Shown: positions 43,536 to 52,291 of the stretch, one piece after another
Layout of the letters: each line of letters opens with the position of its first letter
Position numbering within the stretch: position 1 is the first letter of the stretch
NCBI RefSeq assembly: GCF_041245805.1
Contig: NZ_CP162490.1
Location: forward strand, 783,001-847,000
Direction: 5' to 3'
Length of the DNA stretch: 64,000 bases
Origin: Xanthomonas sp. DAR 34887
Lineage (GTDB): Bacteria; Pseudomonadota; Gammaproteobacteria; Xanthomonadales; Xanthomonadaceae
Made by a program: the position numbers and the translations under genes
Notes under the pieces: model-generated
What the model was told of the DNA's origin: nothing
The model's input: the letters and a program-made list of their open reading frames with translations, nothing else
Database searches by the model: none

Positions 43536-45641
43536 ATGCCCTCTCTTGCCCATGCCTGCCTGCTCGCCGGACTGATCGTCTCCGGCACCGCCGCGGCGAA
43601 GGAAACCGCGATGCCCCAAGATCCCTATGCCTGGCTGGAAGACGTCACCGGCGCCAAGCCGCTGGACTGGGTCAAGGCGCAGAACGCCAAGACCGAGGCG
43701 CGGCTGACCGCGCAGCCGGGCTTCCAGGCGCGCGAGGCCGGCATCCGCGAAGTGCTGGATTCCGACGCGAAGATTCCGGCGGTGCAGAAGATCGGCCCGT
43801 ACTACTACAACCTGTGGAAGGACCGCGAGCACGAGCGCGGCCTGTGGCGGCGCACCACCCTGGACGAGTACCGCAAGCCCGAGCCGAAGTGGGAGACGGT
43901 GCTGGACCTGGATGCGCTGAACAAGGCCGAGGGCGAGAACTGGGTCTGGCATGGCGCCGACTGCCTGCGCCCGGAGTACCGCCGCTGCCTGATCGCGCTG
44001 TCGCGCGGCGGCGCCGATGCCGACGTCACCCGCGAGTTCGATCTGGGGACCAAGCAATGGGTGAAGGACGGCTTCTTCCGTCCCGAGGCCAAGGGCGGCC
44101 TGGGCTGGATCGACGCCGATACCGTCTACCTGTACACCGATTTCGGCGCCGGTTCGATGACCAGCTCGGGCTATCCGCGCGTGGTCAAGCAGTGGAAGCG
44201 CGGCACCCCGCTGCAGAGCGCGAGCCTGGTCTACGAAGGCAAGCCGGAAGACATGTATATCGCCGCGATGCACGACGACACGCCCGGCTACGAGCGCGAT
44301 TTCGTCAGCCGCACGCTGGCGTTCTACAACGACGAGATGTACGTGCGCGGCGCCGATGGCCGCCTGAGCAAGATCGAGGCGCCCAACTCGGCCAACAAGC
44401 GCGTGCACCGGCAGTGGCTGACCCTGGAACTGCGCGATCCGTGGACGGTGGACGGCAAGACCTACCCGGCCGGCGCGCTGCTGGCGGCCAAGTTCGACGA
44501 CTTCATGGCCGGCAAGCGTGCGTTCCAGGTGCTGTTCACCCCGACCGAGACCGCGTCGCTGGCCTCGTTCGTATGGACCAAGTCGCACCTGGTGTTGAAC
44601 GTGCTCGACAACGTCAAGAGCCGGCTGTGGGTGCTGACCCCGGGCGAGGGCGAGTGGGCGCGCACGCCGTTCCCGGTCGGCGACCTGGCCTTCGGCAGCA
44701 CCAGCGTGGATGCGGTCGATGCCGACGAGAACGATCAGGTGTGGCTGACCTCCACCGATTTCCTGACCCCGACCACGCTGATGCTGGCCGACGTGCAGCG
44801 CGGCCCGCAGAGCATCGAGACGCTGAAGGCGATGCCGAGCTTCTTCGATGCGTCCAAGGACGCGATCGAGCAGCATTTCGCGGTGTCCAAGGACGGCACC
44901 AAGGTGCCGTACTTCCTGGTCCGGCCGAAGCAGCTCAAGCTCGACGGCAGCAATCCGACCCTGCTGTACGCCTACGGCGGTTTCGAGATCTCGATGACCC
45001 CGTTCTATTCCGGCGGCCTGGGCCGTGCCTGGCTCGACCAGGGCGGCGTGTACGCGCTGGCCAATATCCGCGGCGGCGGCGAGTACGGTCCGCGCTGGCA
45101 CCAGGCGGCGCTGAAGCAGAACCGGCACAAGGCCTACGAGGACATGGCGGCGGTGGCGCAGGATCTGGCCGCACGCAAGATCACCTCGGCCAAGCACCTG
45201 GGCGTGCAGGGCGGCAGCAACGGCGGGCTGATGGCCGGCAACATGCTGGTGCAGTACCCGCAGCTGTTCGGTGCGGTGGTGGTGCAGGTACCGCTGCTGG
45301 ACATGAAGCGCTACAGCCATCTGTTGGCCGGCGCTTCGTGGATGGCCGAGTACGGCAACCCGGACACCGACGACTGGAAGTACATCCAGACCTTCTCGCC
45401 GTACCACCTGTTCGACCCGAAGAAGACCTATCCGCCGGTGATCTTCCTGACCTCGACCCGCGACGACCGGGTGCATCCGGGCCATGCGCGCAAGATGGCG
45501 GCGAAGATGATCGATGCCGGCAAGGACGTGAGCTACTACGAGAACACCGAAGGCGGCCACGGCGGCGCGGCCAATAATGCGCAGGCGGCGCATATGCAGG
45601 CGCTGGCGTACGGGTTCCTGTGGGAGCGGCTGGCCAAGTGA
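43536..45641 (+). CDS. Exported prolyl oligopeptidase family peptidase (S9A)
   Basis: 701 residues with a short signal peptide (MPSLAHACLLAGLIVSGTAA). N-terminal propeller (DPYAWLEDVTGAKPLDWVKA) and C-terminal hydrolase: YAYGGFEISMTP, ANIRGGGEYGPRWHQAAL, nucleophile Ser in VQGGSNGGLMA, Asp in TSTRDDRVHPGHA, His in EGGHGGAAN. It cleaves short peptides, probably after Pro, in the periplasm. Confidence 0.92.
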   Translation: MPSLAHACLLAGLIVSGTAAAKETAMPQDPYAWLEDVTGAKPLDWVKAQNAKTEARLTAQPGFQAREAGIREVLDSDAKIPAVQKIGPYYYNLWKDREHERGLWRRTTLDEYRKPEPKWETVLDLDALNKAEGENWVWHGADCLRPEYRRCLIALSRGGADADVTREFDLGTKQWVKDGFFRPEAKGGLGWIDADTVYLYTDFGAGSMTSSGYPRVVKQWKRGTPLQSASLVYEGKPEDMYIAAMHDDTPGYERDFVSRTLAFYNDEMYVRGADGRLSKIEAPNSANKRVHRQWLTLELRDPWTVDGKTYPAGALLAAKFDDFMAGKRAFQVLFTPTETASLASFVWTKSHLVLNVLDNVKSRLWVLTPGEGEWARTPFPVGDLAFGSTSVDAVDADENDQVWLTSTDFLTPTTLMLADVQRGPQSIETLKAMPSFFDASKDAIEQHFAVSKDGTKVPYFLVRPKQLKLDGSNPTLLYAYGGFEISMTPFYSGGLGRAWLDQGGVYALANIRGGGEYGPRWHQAALKQNRHKAYEDMAAVAQDLAARKITSAKHLGVQGGSNGGLMAGNMLVQYPQLFGAVVVQVPLLDMKRYSHLLAGASWMAEYGNPDTDDWKYIQTFSPYHLFDPKKTYPPVIFLTSTRDDRVHPGHARKMAAKMIDAGKDVSYYENTEGGHGGAANNAQAAHMQALAYGFLWERLAK

Positions 45642-45708
45642 CCGCTGCGGTCCGCTTCCGGGCAGGGAAGCGGACCTGCGTCTTGTCGTGGCACGAAGGG
45701 AAACCGCG

Positions 45709-46188
45709 ATGCTGCTGAACCTGGCGCTGGCCCTCGTGGCTGGCCATTGCACTGTGGACCGCGCACGCTATGCGTTGCGCGGCGATCCCGCGCTCACCGC
45801 GCGCTTCGTCGTGGTGGAATCCGGCGCGGCGTGGCCAACGCATCTGGCATTGCGCCTGCAATCGGCGCGCAGCGGTCGCGCGCACTGGTTCCTGCCTGCC
45901 GACGGCGGCAGCGACGGGCGCCAACTGCTGGCCTCGATTACCGACCCGACCGTGTCGGGTTGGCGGCCGCCGGACCCCGACGGTGGGCCACGCCCGCTCG
46001 GCGATGCCGAATACATCGGTGCCGATGCCGATTACACCTTGCTGGATCGCGCGCCGCGGCGCGGCGACGAGGCGCCTGTGCACTTCCTGCTGCCGGAATT
46101 GCGCGAACTGCTCTGGTATCGCACGCCGGCGGATCAACGCGAACGCAGTGCGAGGCAGTTCTTCGACAAGGTGGGATGCAGCGACTGA
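45709..46188 (+). CDS. Unknown protein, possibly exported
   Basis: 159 residues starting MLLNLALALVAGHC, a weak signal-like N-terminus. The rest (RYALRGDPALTARFVVVESG, AHWFLPADGGSDGRQLLASI, HFLLPELRELLWYRTP) looks like one folded domain. CGAAGGGA precedes ATG 45709. It lies 67 bp after the S9 peptidase and may be co-transcribed. It converges on the aminotransferase gene. No family is recognised. Confidence 0.65.
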   Translation: MLLNLALALVAGHCTVDRARYALRGDPALTARFVVVESGAAWPTHLALRLQSARSGRAHWFLPADGGSDGRQLLASITDPTVSGWRPPDPDGGPRPLGDAEYIGADADYTLLDRAPRRGDEAPVHFLLPELRELLWYRTPADQRERSARQFFDKVGCSD

Positions 46189-46198
46189 GTGATTCGCG

Positions 46199-47410
46199 TC
46201 AGCGCGCCCAACGTTCCAGCCCGCGCGCGATGCGCGCCACCGCTTCCTGCAGCCGCGGCAGGCTCTGCGTGTAGGCGATGCGCACGTGCTGGCGCGCGCG
46301 GTGGTGGCCGAAGTCCACGCCCGGGGTGAACGCCACGTGCTCGGTTTCCAGGAAATGCGCGCAGAAGGCCTGCGCGTCGTCGGTGAAGGCGCTGACGTCG
46401 GCATACAAGTAGAACGCGCCCTGCGGTTCGACTTCGATGCGGAAGCCGAGCGCGCGCAATGCAGGCAATAGATAGTCGCGGCGCTGGCCGAATTCGGCGC
46501 GGCGCGCTTCCAGCAGCTGCAGGGTTTCCGGCAGGAAACAGGCCAGCGCCGCATGCTGGGCGATGCTGGAGGCGCTGATGTACAGGTTCTGCGCCAGCTT
46601 CTCCAGCGACGGCACCGCCGCGCGTGGCGCCACCAGCCAGCCCAGCCGCCAGCCGGTCATGCCGAAGTACTTGGAGAAGCTGTTGAGCACGTAGGCGCCG
46701 TCGTCGACCTCGAGCACGCTGGGCGCGTCGATGCCGTAGCTGAGGCCGTGGTAGATCTCGTCGACCACCAGGTGGCCGCCGCGCGCCTGCAGCGCCTGCG
46801 CCAGCGCGGCCAGTTCGGCGCGGTCCAGCAGAGTGCCGGTCGGGTTGGCCGGCGAGGCCACCAGCGCGCCGACGCTGTCGGCATTCCAGTGCGCGTCCAG
46901 CAAGGCCGGGGTCAGCTGGTAGCGGCTGTCCGGGCCGACCGGCACCAGCTGCGCCGCGCCTTCGACCAGGCGCAGGAAATGCCGGTTGCACGGATAGCCG
47001 GGGTCGGCCATCAGCCAGCGCTTGCCCGGATCCACCAGCAACGCGCTGGCCAGCAGCAGCGCGCCGGACCCGCCGGGGGTGATCATGATCCGTGCCGGGT
47101 CCAGGTCCACGTCGTGGCGTTGCCGGTAGAACCCGGCCAGCGCCTCGCGCAGCGCCGGCAGCCCGCGCGCGGCGGTGTAGCGGGTGTGGCCGGCGGCGAG
47201 CGCGGCCTGGCCGGCGGCGACGATCGGCGCGGCGGTGGTGAAATCCGGTTCGCCGATCTCCAGGTGGATCACGTCGTGGCCGGCGTGTTCCAGTTCGTTG
47301 GCGCGGGCCAGCAGCGCCATTACGTGAAACGGTTCGATGTCGCGGCTGCGTTGGCTGTACGCGGGCAGCGCCTGCGGCGTGGTACGGGGGGCGGTCGGAT
47401 GCGGGTTCAT
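46199..47410 (-). CDS. Class I/II PLP-dependent aminotransferase
   Basis: 403 residues, fold type I: HLEIGEPDFTTAAPIVAAGQ, SPANPTGTLL, VVDEIYHGLSYG, PLP Lys in LNSFSKYFGMTGWRLGW, and a C-terminal Arg in HVRIAYTQ. The substrate is unclear (Asp/Ala/aromatic types). Start 47410 is the only sensible Met. Confidence 0.9.
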   Translation of the reverse strand: MNPHPTAPRTTPQALPAYSQRSRDIEPFHVMALLARANELEHAGHDVIHLEIGEPDFTTAAPIVAAGQAALAAGHTRYTAARGLPALREALAGFYRQRHDVDLDPARIMITPGGSGALLLASALLVDPGKRWLMADPGYPCNRHFLRLVEGAAQLVPVGPDSRYQLTPALLDAHWNADSVGALVASPANPTGTLLDRAELAALAQALQARGGHLVVDEIYHGLSYGIDAPSVLEVDDGAYVLNSFSKYFGMTGWRLGWLVAPRAAVPSLEKLAQNLYISASSIAQHAALACFLPETLQLLEARRAEFGQRRDYLLPALRALGFRIEVEPQGAFYLYADVSAFTDDAQAFCAHFLETEHVAFTPGVDFGHHRARQHVRIAYTQSLPRLQEAVARIARGLERWAR

Positions 47411-47574
47411 GGCCCGATGATAGAGGAGCGCGGGCAGGACATCGTTGCGCGCTTGCCAGGATGCGGCGTTGCGCGGAGACTCGGCCGGCACCGTGCGGCG
47501 CCGCGCCGCACGCCTGCCGTCTCCCGGCCCGGGCGGCGTGTCCCGTTGCGTTACTGCCGCCGGAGCCCCATTAG

Positions 47575-49701
47575 ATGCATCACCGTTCCCTGCTAGCGAG
47601 TTTTCTGCTGCTCATGACCGCGCCCTTCGCTTCCGCCCTCGCCACCGACGCCACCCCGCCGCATCCGGCCAAGCAGCCGCACACGGTGAAGGCACCGTTC
47701 GGCGCTACCCGCCAGGACGATTACTACTGGCTGCGCGACGACAAACGCGAAAACCCGCAGATGCTGGCGTATCTCAATGCCGAGAACGCCTACGCCGACC
47801 AGGTGCTGAAGCCGCTCAAGCCGCTGGAAGACACGCTGTACAAGGAAATCGTCGGCCGCATCAAGCAGGACGACAGCAGCGTGCCGTACCGCGAGCGCGG
47901 CTACTGGTACTACACCCGCTTCGAGAGCGGCAAGGACTATCCGGTGCATGCGCGGCGCAAGGGCAGCATGGACGCGGCGGAAGAGGTCCTGCTCGACGTC
48001 AATGCCATGGCTGCGGACAAGGGCTATTTCAGCGTCGGCGATGCGGTGGTCAGCCAGGACAACCGCCTGCTGGCCTGGACCGAGGACGACGTCGGCCGTC
48101 GCCAGTACGTGGTGCGCTTCAAGAATCTGGACACCGGCGAGATCTACGCCGACCGCGTGCCTGGCGTATCGCCGGACGTGGTCTGGGCCGACGACAACAA
48201 GACCTTGTTCTACGTCGAGAACGACCCGGAAACTCTGCTCACCGTGCGCGTCAAGAAGCATGTGCTGGGCACGCCGGCGGCGCAGGACGTGCTGGTCTAC
48301 GAGGAGAAGGACGACAGCTTCTACATGGGCCTGGGCCGCACCCGCGACGACAAGTACATCCTCATCGGCGTGGAAAGCACGGTGTCCTCCGAACAGCGCT
48401 ACGCGCCGGCCGCCGATCCGCAGCACTTCACGGTGCTGGCACCGCGCGAGCGCGATGTGGAATACAGCGCCGACCATTTCGACGGGCGCTGGGTGATCCG
48501 CACCAACTGGAAGGCCAAGAACTACGCGCTGATGACCGCGCCCGACGGCGCCACCAAGCGCGCGCAATGGCAGGCCTGGCTGCCCTACGACGAAAAGGTG
48601 TTCATCGACGGCTTCGAACTGTTCGACGGCTTCACCGCCATCGCCGAGCGTTCCGAGGGCCTGGAGCGGATCCGCCTGCACTTCGCCGACGGCAAGGAGG
48701 AGTACGTCAAGGCCGACGAGTCGGCGTATTCGATGGGCCTGTCGGTCAATCCCGAGCCGGACACGCCGTGGCTGCGCTACAGCTACACCTCGCTGACCAC
48801 GCCGGCCACCACCTACGAACTGAACACCCGCACCGGCGAGCGCAAGCTGCTCAAGCAGCAGCCGGTGATCGGCTACGACGCCGACAAGTACCAGACCGAG
48901 CGGGTGTGGGTGACCGCGCGCGACGGGGTCAAGGTGCCGGTGTCGCTGGTGTACAAGAAGGGCTTCAAGAAGGACGGCACGGCGGCGCTGTACCAGTACG
49001 CCTACGGCAGCTATGGCATGTCCACCGATCCGAACTTCAACCTGCCGGTGGTCAGCCTGCTCGACCGCGGCGTGGTCTACGCCATCGCGCATATCCGCGG
49101 CGGCCAGGAGATGGGCCGCGACTGGTACGACCAGGGCAAGCTGCTGCACAAGAAGAATACCTTCACCGATTTCATCGACGTCACCCGCGGCCTGGTCAAG
49201 CTGGGCTACGCGGCGCCGGACCGCGTGGCCGCGGCCGGCGGCAGCGCCGGCGGGCTGCTGATGGGCGCGATCGCGAACATGGCGCCGCAGGACTACCGGG
49301 TGCTGGTGGCGCAGGTGCCGTTCGTCGACGTGGTCACCACCATGCTCGACCCGAGCATTCCGCTGACCACCAACGAATACGACGAGTGGGGCAACCCGGA
49401 ACAGAAGCAGTACTACGACTACATGCTCGGCTATTCGCCGTACGACAACGTCACCCGCCAGGCGTATCCGGCGCTGTTCGTCGGTACCGGCCTGTGGGAT
49501 TCGCAGGTGCAGTACTGGGAGCCGGCCAAGTGGGTGGCCAAGTTGCGCGAGGACAACACCGGCACCCGCCCGATCGTGTTCCGGGTCAACATGGAAGCCG
49601 GACACGGCGGCAAGTCCGGGCGCTTCCGCCGCTACCGCGAGCAGGCCGAGTCGTACGCGTTCATGCTCGACCAGTTGGGCGTGGAGCAGGCGGCGAAGTA
49701 A
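47575..49701 (+). CDS. ptrB: Exported oligopeptidase B-type S9 peptidase
   Basis: 708 residues with signal peptide (MHHRSLLASFLLLMTAPFAS). KAPFGATRQDDYYWLRDDKR, YQYAYGSYGMSTDPNF, AHIRGGQEMGRDWYDQGKLL, nucleophile Ser in AAGGSAGGLLMG, Asp in TGLWDSQVQYWEP, His in MEAGHGGKSGRF. Oligopeptidase B cuts after Lys/Arg in short peptides; periplasmic location is inferred from the signal. It is divergent from the aminotransferase gene. Confidence 0.93.
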   Translation: MHHRSLLASFLLLMTAPFASALATDATPPHPAKQPHTVKAPFGATRQDDYYWLRDDKRENPQMLAYLNAENAYADQVLKPLKPLEDTLYKEIVGRIKQDDSSVPYRERGYWYYTRFESGKDYPVHARRKGSMDAAEEVLLDVNAMAADKGYFSVGDAVVSQDNRLLAWTEDDVGRRQYVVRFKNLDTGEIYADRVPGVSPDVVWADDNKTLFYVENDPETLLTVRVKKHVLGTPAAQDVLVYEEKDDSFYMGLGRTRDDKYILIGVESTVSSEQRYAPAADPQHFTVLAPRERDVEYSADHFDGRWVIRTNWKAKNYALMTAPDGATKRAQWQAWLPYDEKVFIDGFELFDGFTAIAERSEGLERIRLHFADGKEEYVKADESAYSMGLSVNPEPDTPWLRYSYTSLTTPATTYELNTRTGERKLLKQQPVIGYDADKYQTERVWVTARDGVKVPVSLVYKKGFKKDGTAALYQYAYGSYGMSTDPNFNLPVVSLLDRGVVYAIAHIRGGQEMGRDWYDQGKLLHKKNTFTDFIDVTRGLVKLGYAAPDRVAAAGGSAGGLLMGAIANMAPQDYRVLVAQVPFVDVVTTMLDPSIPLTTNEYDEWGNPEQKQYYDYMLGYSPYDNVTRQAYPALFVGTGLWDSQVQYWEPAKWVAKLREDNTGTRPIVFRVNMEAGHGGKSGRFRRYREQAESYAFMLDQLGVEQAAK

Positions 49702-49722
49702 GAAGACGGGCCGGGGCGGCGT

Positions 49723-49803
49723 TCTGTCGCGGCTGAAGCCGCTCCTACAGTGCAACCGGCCAGCAAGCGCACGCCCTGTAGGAGCGGCTTCAGCCGCGAC
49801 AGA
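49723..49803. repeat. REP inverted pair (REPIN)
   Basis: GTAG-type arms at 49723-49750 and 49775-49803, just after the oligopeptidase gene. Confidence 0.85.
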
Positions 49804-49839
49804 ACGGTTCCGGAGCCGGCCGGCTTTCCGGCTTCGTTC

Positions 49840-49921
49840 GTCGCGACTGAAGTCGCTCCCACAAGGATGGCGCGCCGAGCGCTGGCCGGGGTGCACTGTG
49901 GGAGGGGCTTCAGCCCCGACT
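49840..49921. repeat. Mixed REP pair: two subtypes
   Basis: A GCGACTTCAGTCGC-type arm (49840-49864) faces a GAGGGGCTTCAGCCCC-type arm (49896-49921), a third core variant. Confidence 0.75.
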
Positions 49922-50042
49922 GCATCATGCCCGGCAAGCGTGCCATCCCGCTCCTCGCGTCTGAATTCGCCCGCGCAGGAGGCGGGCGCCGAGGGCGCAT
50001 ATCGCCCGCATCGCCGCCCGGCCGCGGCTTTATCATGCGTCG

Positions 50043-50426
50043 ATGGAACCCCCTTCCCGTTTCCGCTGGGCCTGGTGGCTGCTGGCCTACGTCAGCCTGG
50101 CCACGGGCATCGTCGGCATTTTCGTGCCAGGGTTGCCGACGACGGTGTTCGTGCTGATTTCGGCCTATGCCGCCTCGCGCGGCTCCGAGCGCCTGCGCCG
50201 GCGGTTGCTGGAGGATCCGCGGTTCGGCGCCAGCATCCGCGATTGGGAGGCGCACGGCGCGGTCAGCCGCCGCGGCAAGTGGATGGCCACGCTGACCATG
50301 GCGGTGTGCGCGCTGGTGCTGCTGCTGTTCGTGCACAAGCCGTGGGTGCAGGTCGTGGCGATCGGCTGCATGAGTTGCGTGGCGCTGTGGCTGTGGCTGC
50401 GCCCGGAGCCGCCGCCGCGCGCGTGA
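50043..50426 (+). CDS. DUF454 (YbaN-like) membrane protein
   Basis: 127 residues with about four hydrophobic segments. WAWWLLAYVSLATGIVGIFV, PGLPTTVFVLISAYAASRGS is the DUF454 signature. Inner membrane; function unknown. The start at 50043 follows a patch with no clear Shine-Dalgarno. Confidence 0.88.
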   Translation: MEPPSRFRWAWWLLAYVSLATGIVGIFVPGLPTTVFVLISAYAASRGSERLRRRLLEDPRFGASIRDWEAHGAVSRRGKWMATLTMAVCALVLLLFVHKPWVQVVAIGCMSCVALWLWLRPEPPPRA

Positions 50427-50524
50427 AGCGGGATCGCGCATCCGCATCGGCCGGACATGGCGGCGCTGGCCGCAGCGTGGCCGGCGGCACAGCCGGTTCA
50501 TGCCCTTCTGGCTATACTCGGCGC

Positions 50525-50776
50525 ATGAGCACATCGTTCCGTCATTTGATCCGTATCGCCCTGTGCGGCGCCGCCCTGCTGGCGCTGTCCGGTTGCGGCA
50601 ACAAGGGCCCGTTGGTGATGCCGCAGAAGCCGGTACCGGTGGAGGCCGCACCGGCCGCCGCGCCCGACGCGACGCCGCCCGCCACCACCGATCCGGCCGG
50701 CCAGGCGCAGCCGGTCGATGGTCAGCAGCAGCCGACCGACGCCACCAGCCCCACGCCCACCGATGGGAATGAGTGA
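50525..50776 (+). CDS. lptM: LptM (YifL-like) small lipoprotein
   Basis: 83 residues, signal with lipobox ALSGC, then CGNKGPLVMPQKP, the conserved N-terminus of LptM. It assists LptD/LptE assembly at the outer membrane in E. coli. The rest is a Pro/Ala/Thr-rich unstructured tail. It precedes and overlaps dapF, as in E. coli. Confidence 0.85.
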   Translation: MSTSFRHLIRIALCGAALLALSGCGNKGPLVMPQKPVPVEAAPAAAPDATPPATTDPAGQAQPVDGQQQPTDATSPTPTDGNE

Positions 50777-51623
50777 GGCCAGCGTCGCGGCGCGCCTGCG
50801 CTTTTCCAAGATGCAGGGCGCGGGCAACGATTTCGTGGTGCTCGATCTGCGCGACGGCACCCCGCCGCCGGACGCCGCGCTGGCGGTGCGCCTGGCCGAC
50901 CGCCATTTCGGCGTCGGCTGCGACCAACTGCTGACCATCGAGGCGCCGCGCAGCGCCGACGCGGTGGCCAGCTACCGCATCTGGAATACCGACGGCAGCC
51001 TGGCCGGGCAGTGCGGCAACGGTGCGCGCTGCGTCGCCGCCTGGCTGGTGCGCGACGGCGCCGCCGGCAACGATCCGTTCGTCATCGACAGTCCGTTCGC
51101 CTCGCACCGCATCGAACGCAACGCCGACGGCCAGTTCGCGGTGGCGATGGGCGTGCCGCGCTTCGCCCCGGAGAACGTGCCGCTGATCGGCTTCCCGCGC
51201 ATGCGCGAGGAATATGTGCTGCCGCTGCAGGGCGGCAGCGTGCGCTTCGGCGCGGTGTCGATGGGCAATCCGCATGCGGTGCTGGAAGTGGGCCTGGTCG
51301 ATGCCGCCCCGGTCGAGCGGCTGGGGCCGCTCCTGCAGCAGCACGCGTCGTTTCCCGATTCGGTCAACGTCGGCTTCGCCCAGGTGATCGACCGCGGCCA
51401 TGTGCGCCTGCGCGTGTACGAGCGCGGCGTCGGCGAGACCCTGGCCTGCGGCAGCGGCGCCTGCGCGGCCGCGGCGGTGCTGATCCAGCGCGGCCGCGTG
51501 GACCGCGACGTGCGCGTGGTGCTGCCTGGCGGCGAACTGCGGATCCACTGGCCGCACGACGATGCGCCGGTGGTGATGTCCGGGCCGGCCGCATTCGTTT
51601 TCGATGGGGAGTGGATCCGATGA
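50769..51623 (+). CDS. dapF: Diaminopimelate epimerase
   Basis: 284 residues. FSKMQGAGNDFVVLDLRDG, the two catalytic Cys in GQCGNGARC and ETLACGSGACA, and FGAVSMGNPHAVLEV. It makes meso-diaminopimelate for peptidoglycan and lysine. Start 50769 gives the usual length; ATG 50763 is equally possible. It overlaps lptM by 8 bp and DUF484 by ATGA. Confidence 0.95.
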   Translation: MSEASVAARLRFSKMQGAGNDFVVLDLRDGTPPPDAALAVRLADRHFGVGCDQLLTIEAPRSADAVASYRIWNTDGSLAGQCGNGARCVAAWLVRDGAAGNDPFVIDSPFASHRIERNADGQFAVAMGVPRFAPENVPLIGFPRMREEYVLPLQGGSVRFGAVSMGNPHAVLEVGLVDAAPVERLGPLLQQHASFPDSVNVGFAQVIDRGHVRLRVYERGVGETLACGSGACAAAAVLIQRGRVDRDVRVVLPGGELRIHWPHDDAPVVMSGPAAFVFDGEWIR

Positions 51624-52291
51624 GCGAGACCCAGGACAAGATCGGCGCGCACGAAATCGCCGCATGGCTGCGCCGGCATCCGGCGTTCCTGAAACAGTTC
51701 CCCGACCTGGCGCTGACCCTGGTGGTGCCGCGCGACGACGGCCCGACCGCGTCGCTGGCCAGCTACCAGCTGGAAGTGCTGCGCGACAAGAACCGCGAGC
51801 TGTCGCGGCGCCTGTCCGAGCTGGCCGGCAATGCCCAGGTCAACGAGCGGTTGGCGGTGCGGACCCATCAGCTGACCCTGGCGCTGATGCGCCAGACCAG
51901 CGCCGCCGACAGCGTGCGCGCGATGGCCGCGTCGCTGCAGGAGGATTTCCAGGGCGACCTGGTCAGCATCGTGCTGCTGCGGCCGCTGCCCGGGCTGGAG
52001 CAGGCGCCGTGGCTGCAGATCCTGGCGCAGGACGACCCGCGGCTGGCGCCGTTCCGCGACTGCCTGAAGGACGGCGAGCCGATCTGCGGCCGCCTGCAGC
52101 CGGAAAAGCAGGCGCTGCTGTACGGCGAGCGCCTCGAGGAAGTGCAGTCCACCGCGCTGCTGCCGCTGCCGGGCGTGGGCCTGCTTGCGGTCGGCAGCCA
52201 CGATCCGAATCGCTTCTACCCCGGCATGGGCACCTTGTTCCTGCGCATGATGGGCGAGTCGCTGACGGTGGCGCTGCAGCGCTTCGCATGA
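51620..52291 (+). CDS. DUF484 family protein
   Basis: 223 residues. EIAAWLRRHPAFLKQFPDLA is the N-terminal DUF484 signature, then a coiled-coil (EVLRDKNRELSRRLSELAGN) and a GAF-like C-terminal domain (LLPLPGVGLLAVGSHDPNRF). The role is unknown; it is conserved between dapF and xerC across gammaproteobacteria (yigA position). It overlaps both neighbours as ATGA. Confidence 0.92.
   Translation: MSETQDKIGAHEIAAWLRRHPAFLKQFPDLALTLVVPRDDGPTASLASYQLEVLRDKNRELSRRLSELAGNAQVNERLAVRTHQLTLALMRQTSAADSVRAMAASLQEDFQGDLVSIVLLRPLPGLEQAPWLQILAQDDPRLAPFRDCLKDGEPICGRLQPEKQALLYGERLEEVQSTALLPLPGVGLLAVGSHDPNRFYPGMGTLFLRMMGESLTVALQRFA

Larger units (their letters stand above)
49702..50042. other. 341-bp region with four REP arms
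   Basis: Consists of REP copies (49723-49803 and 49840-49921) and a short upstream region of the DUF454 gene. No gene is seen. Confidence 0.7.
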
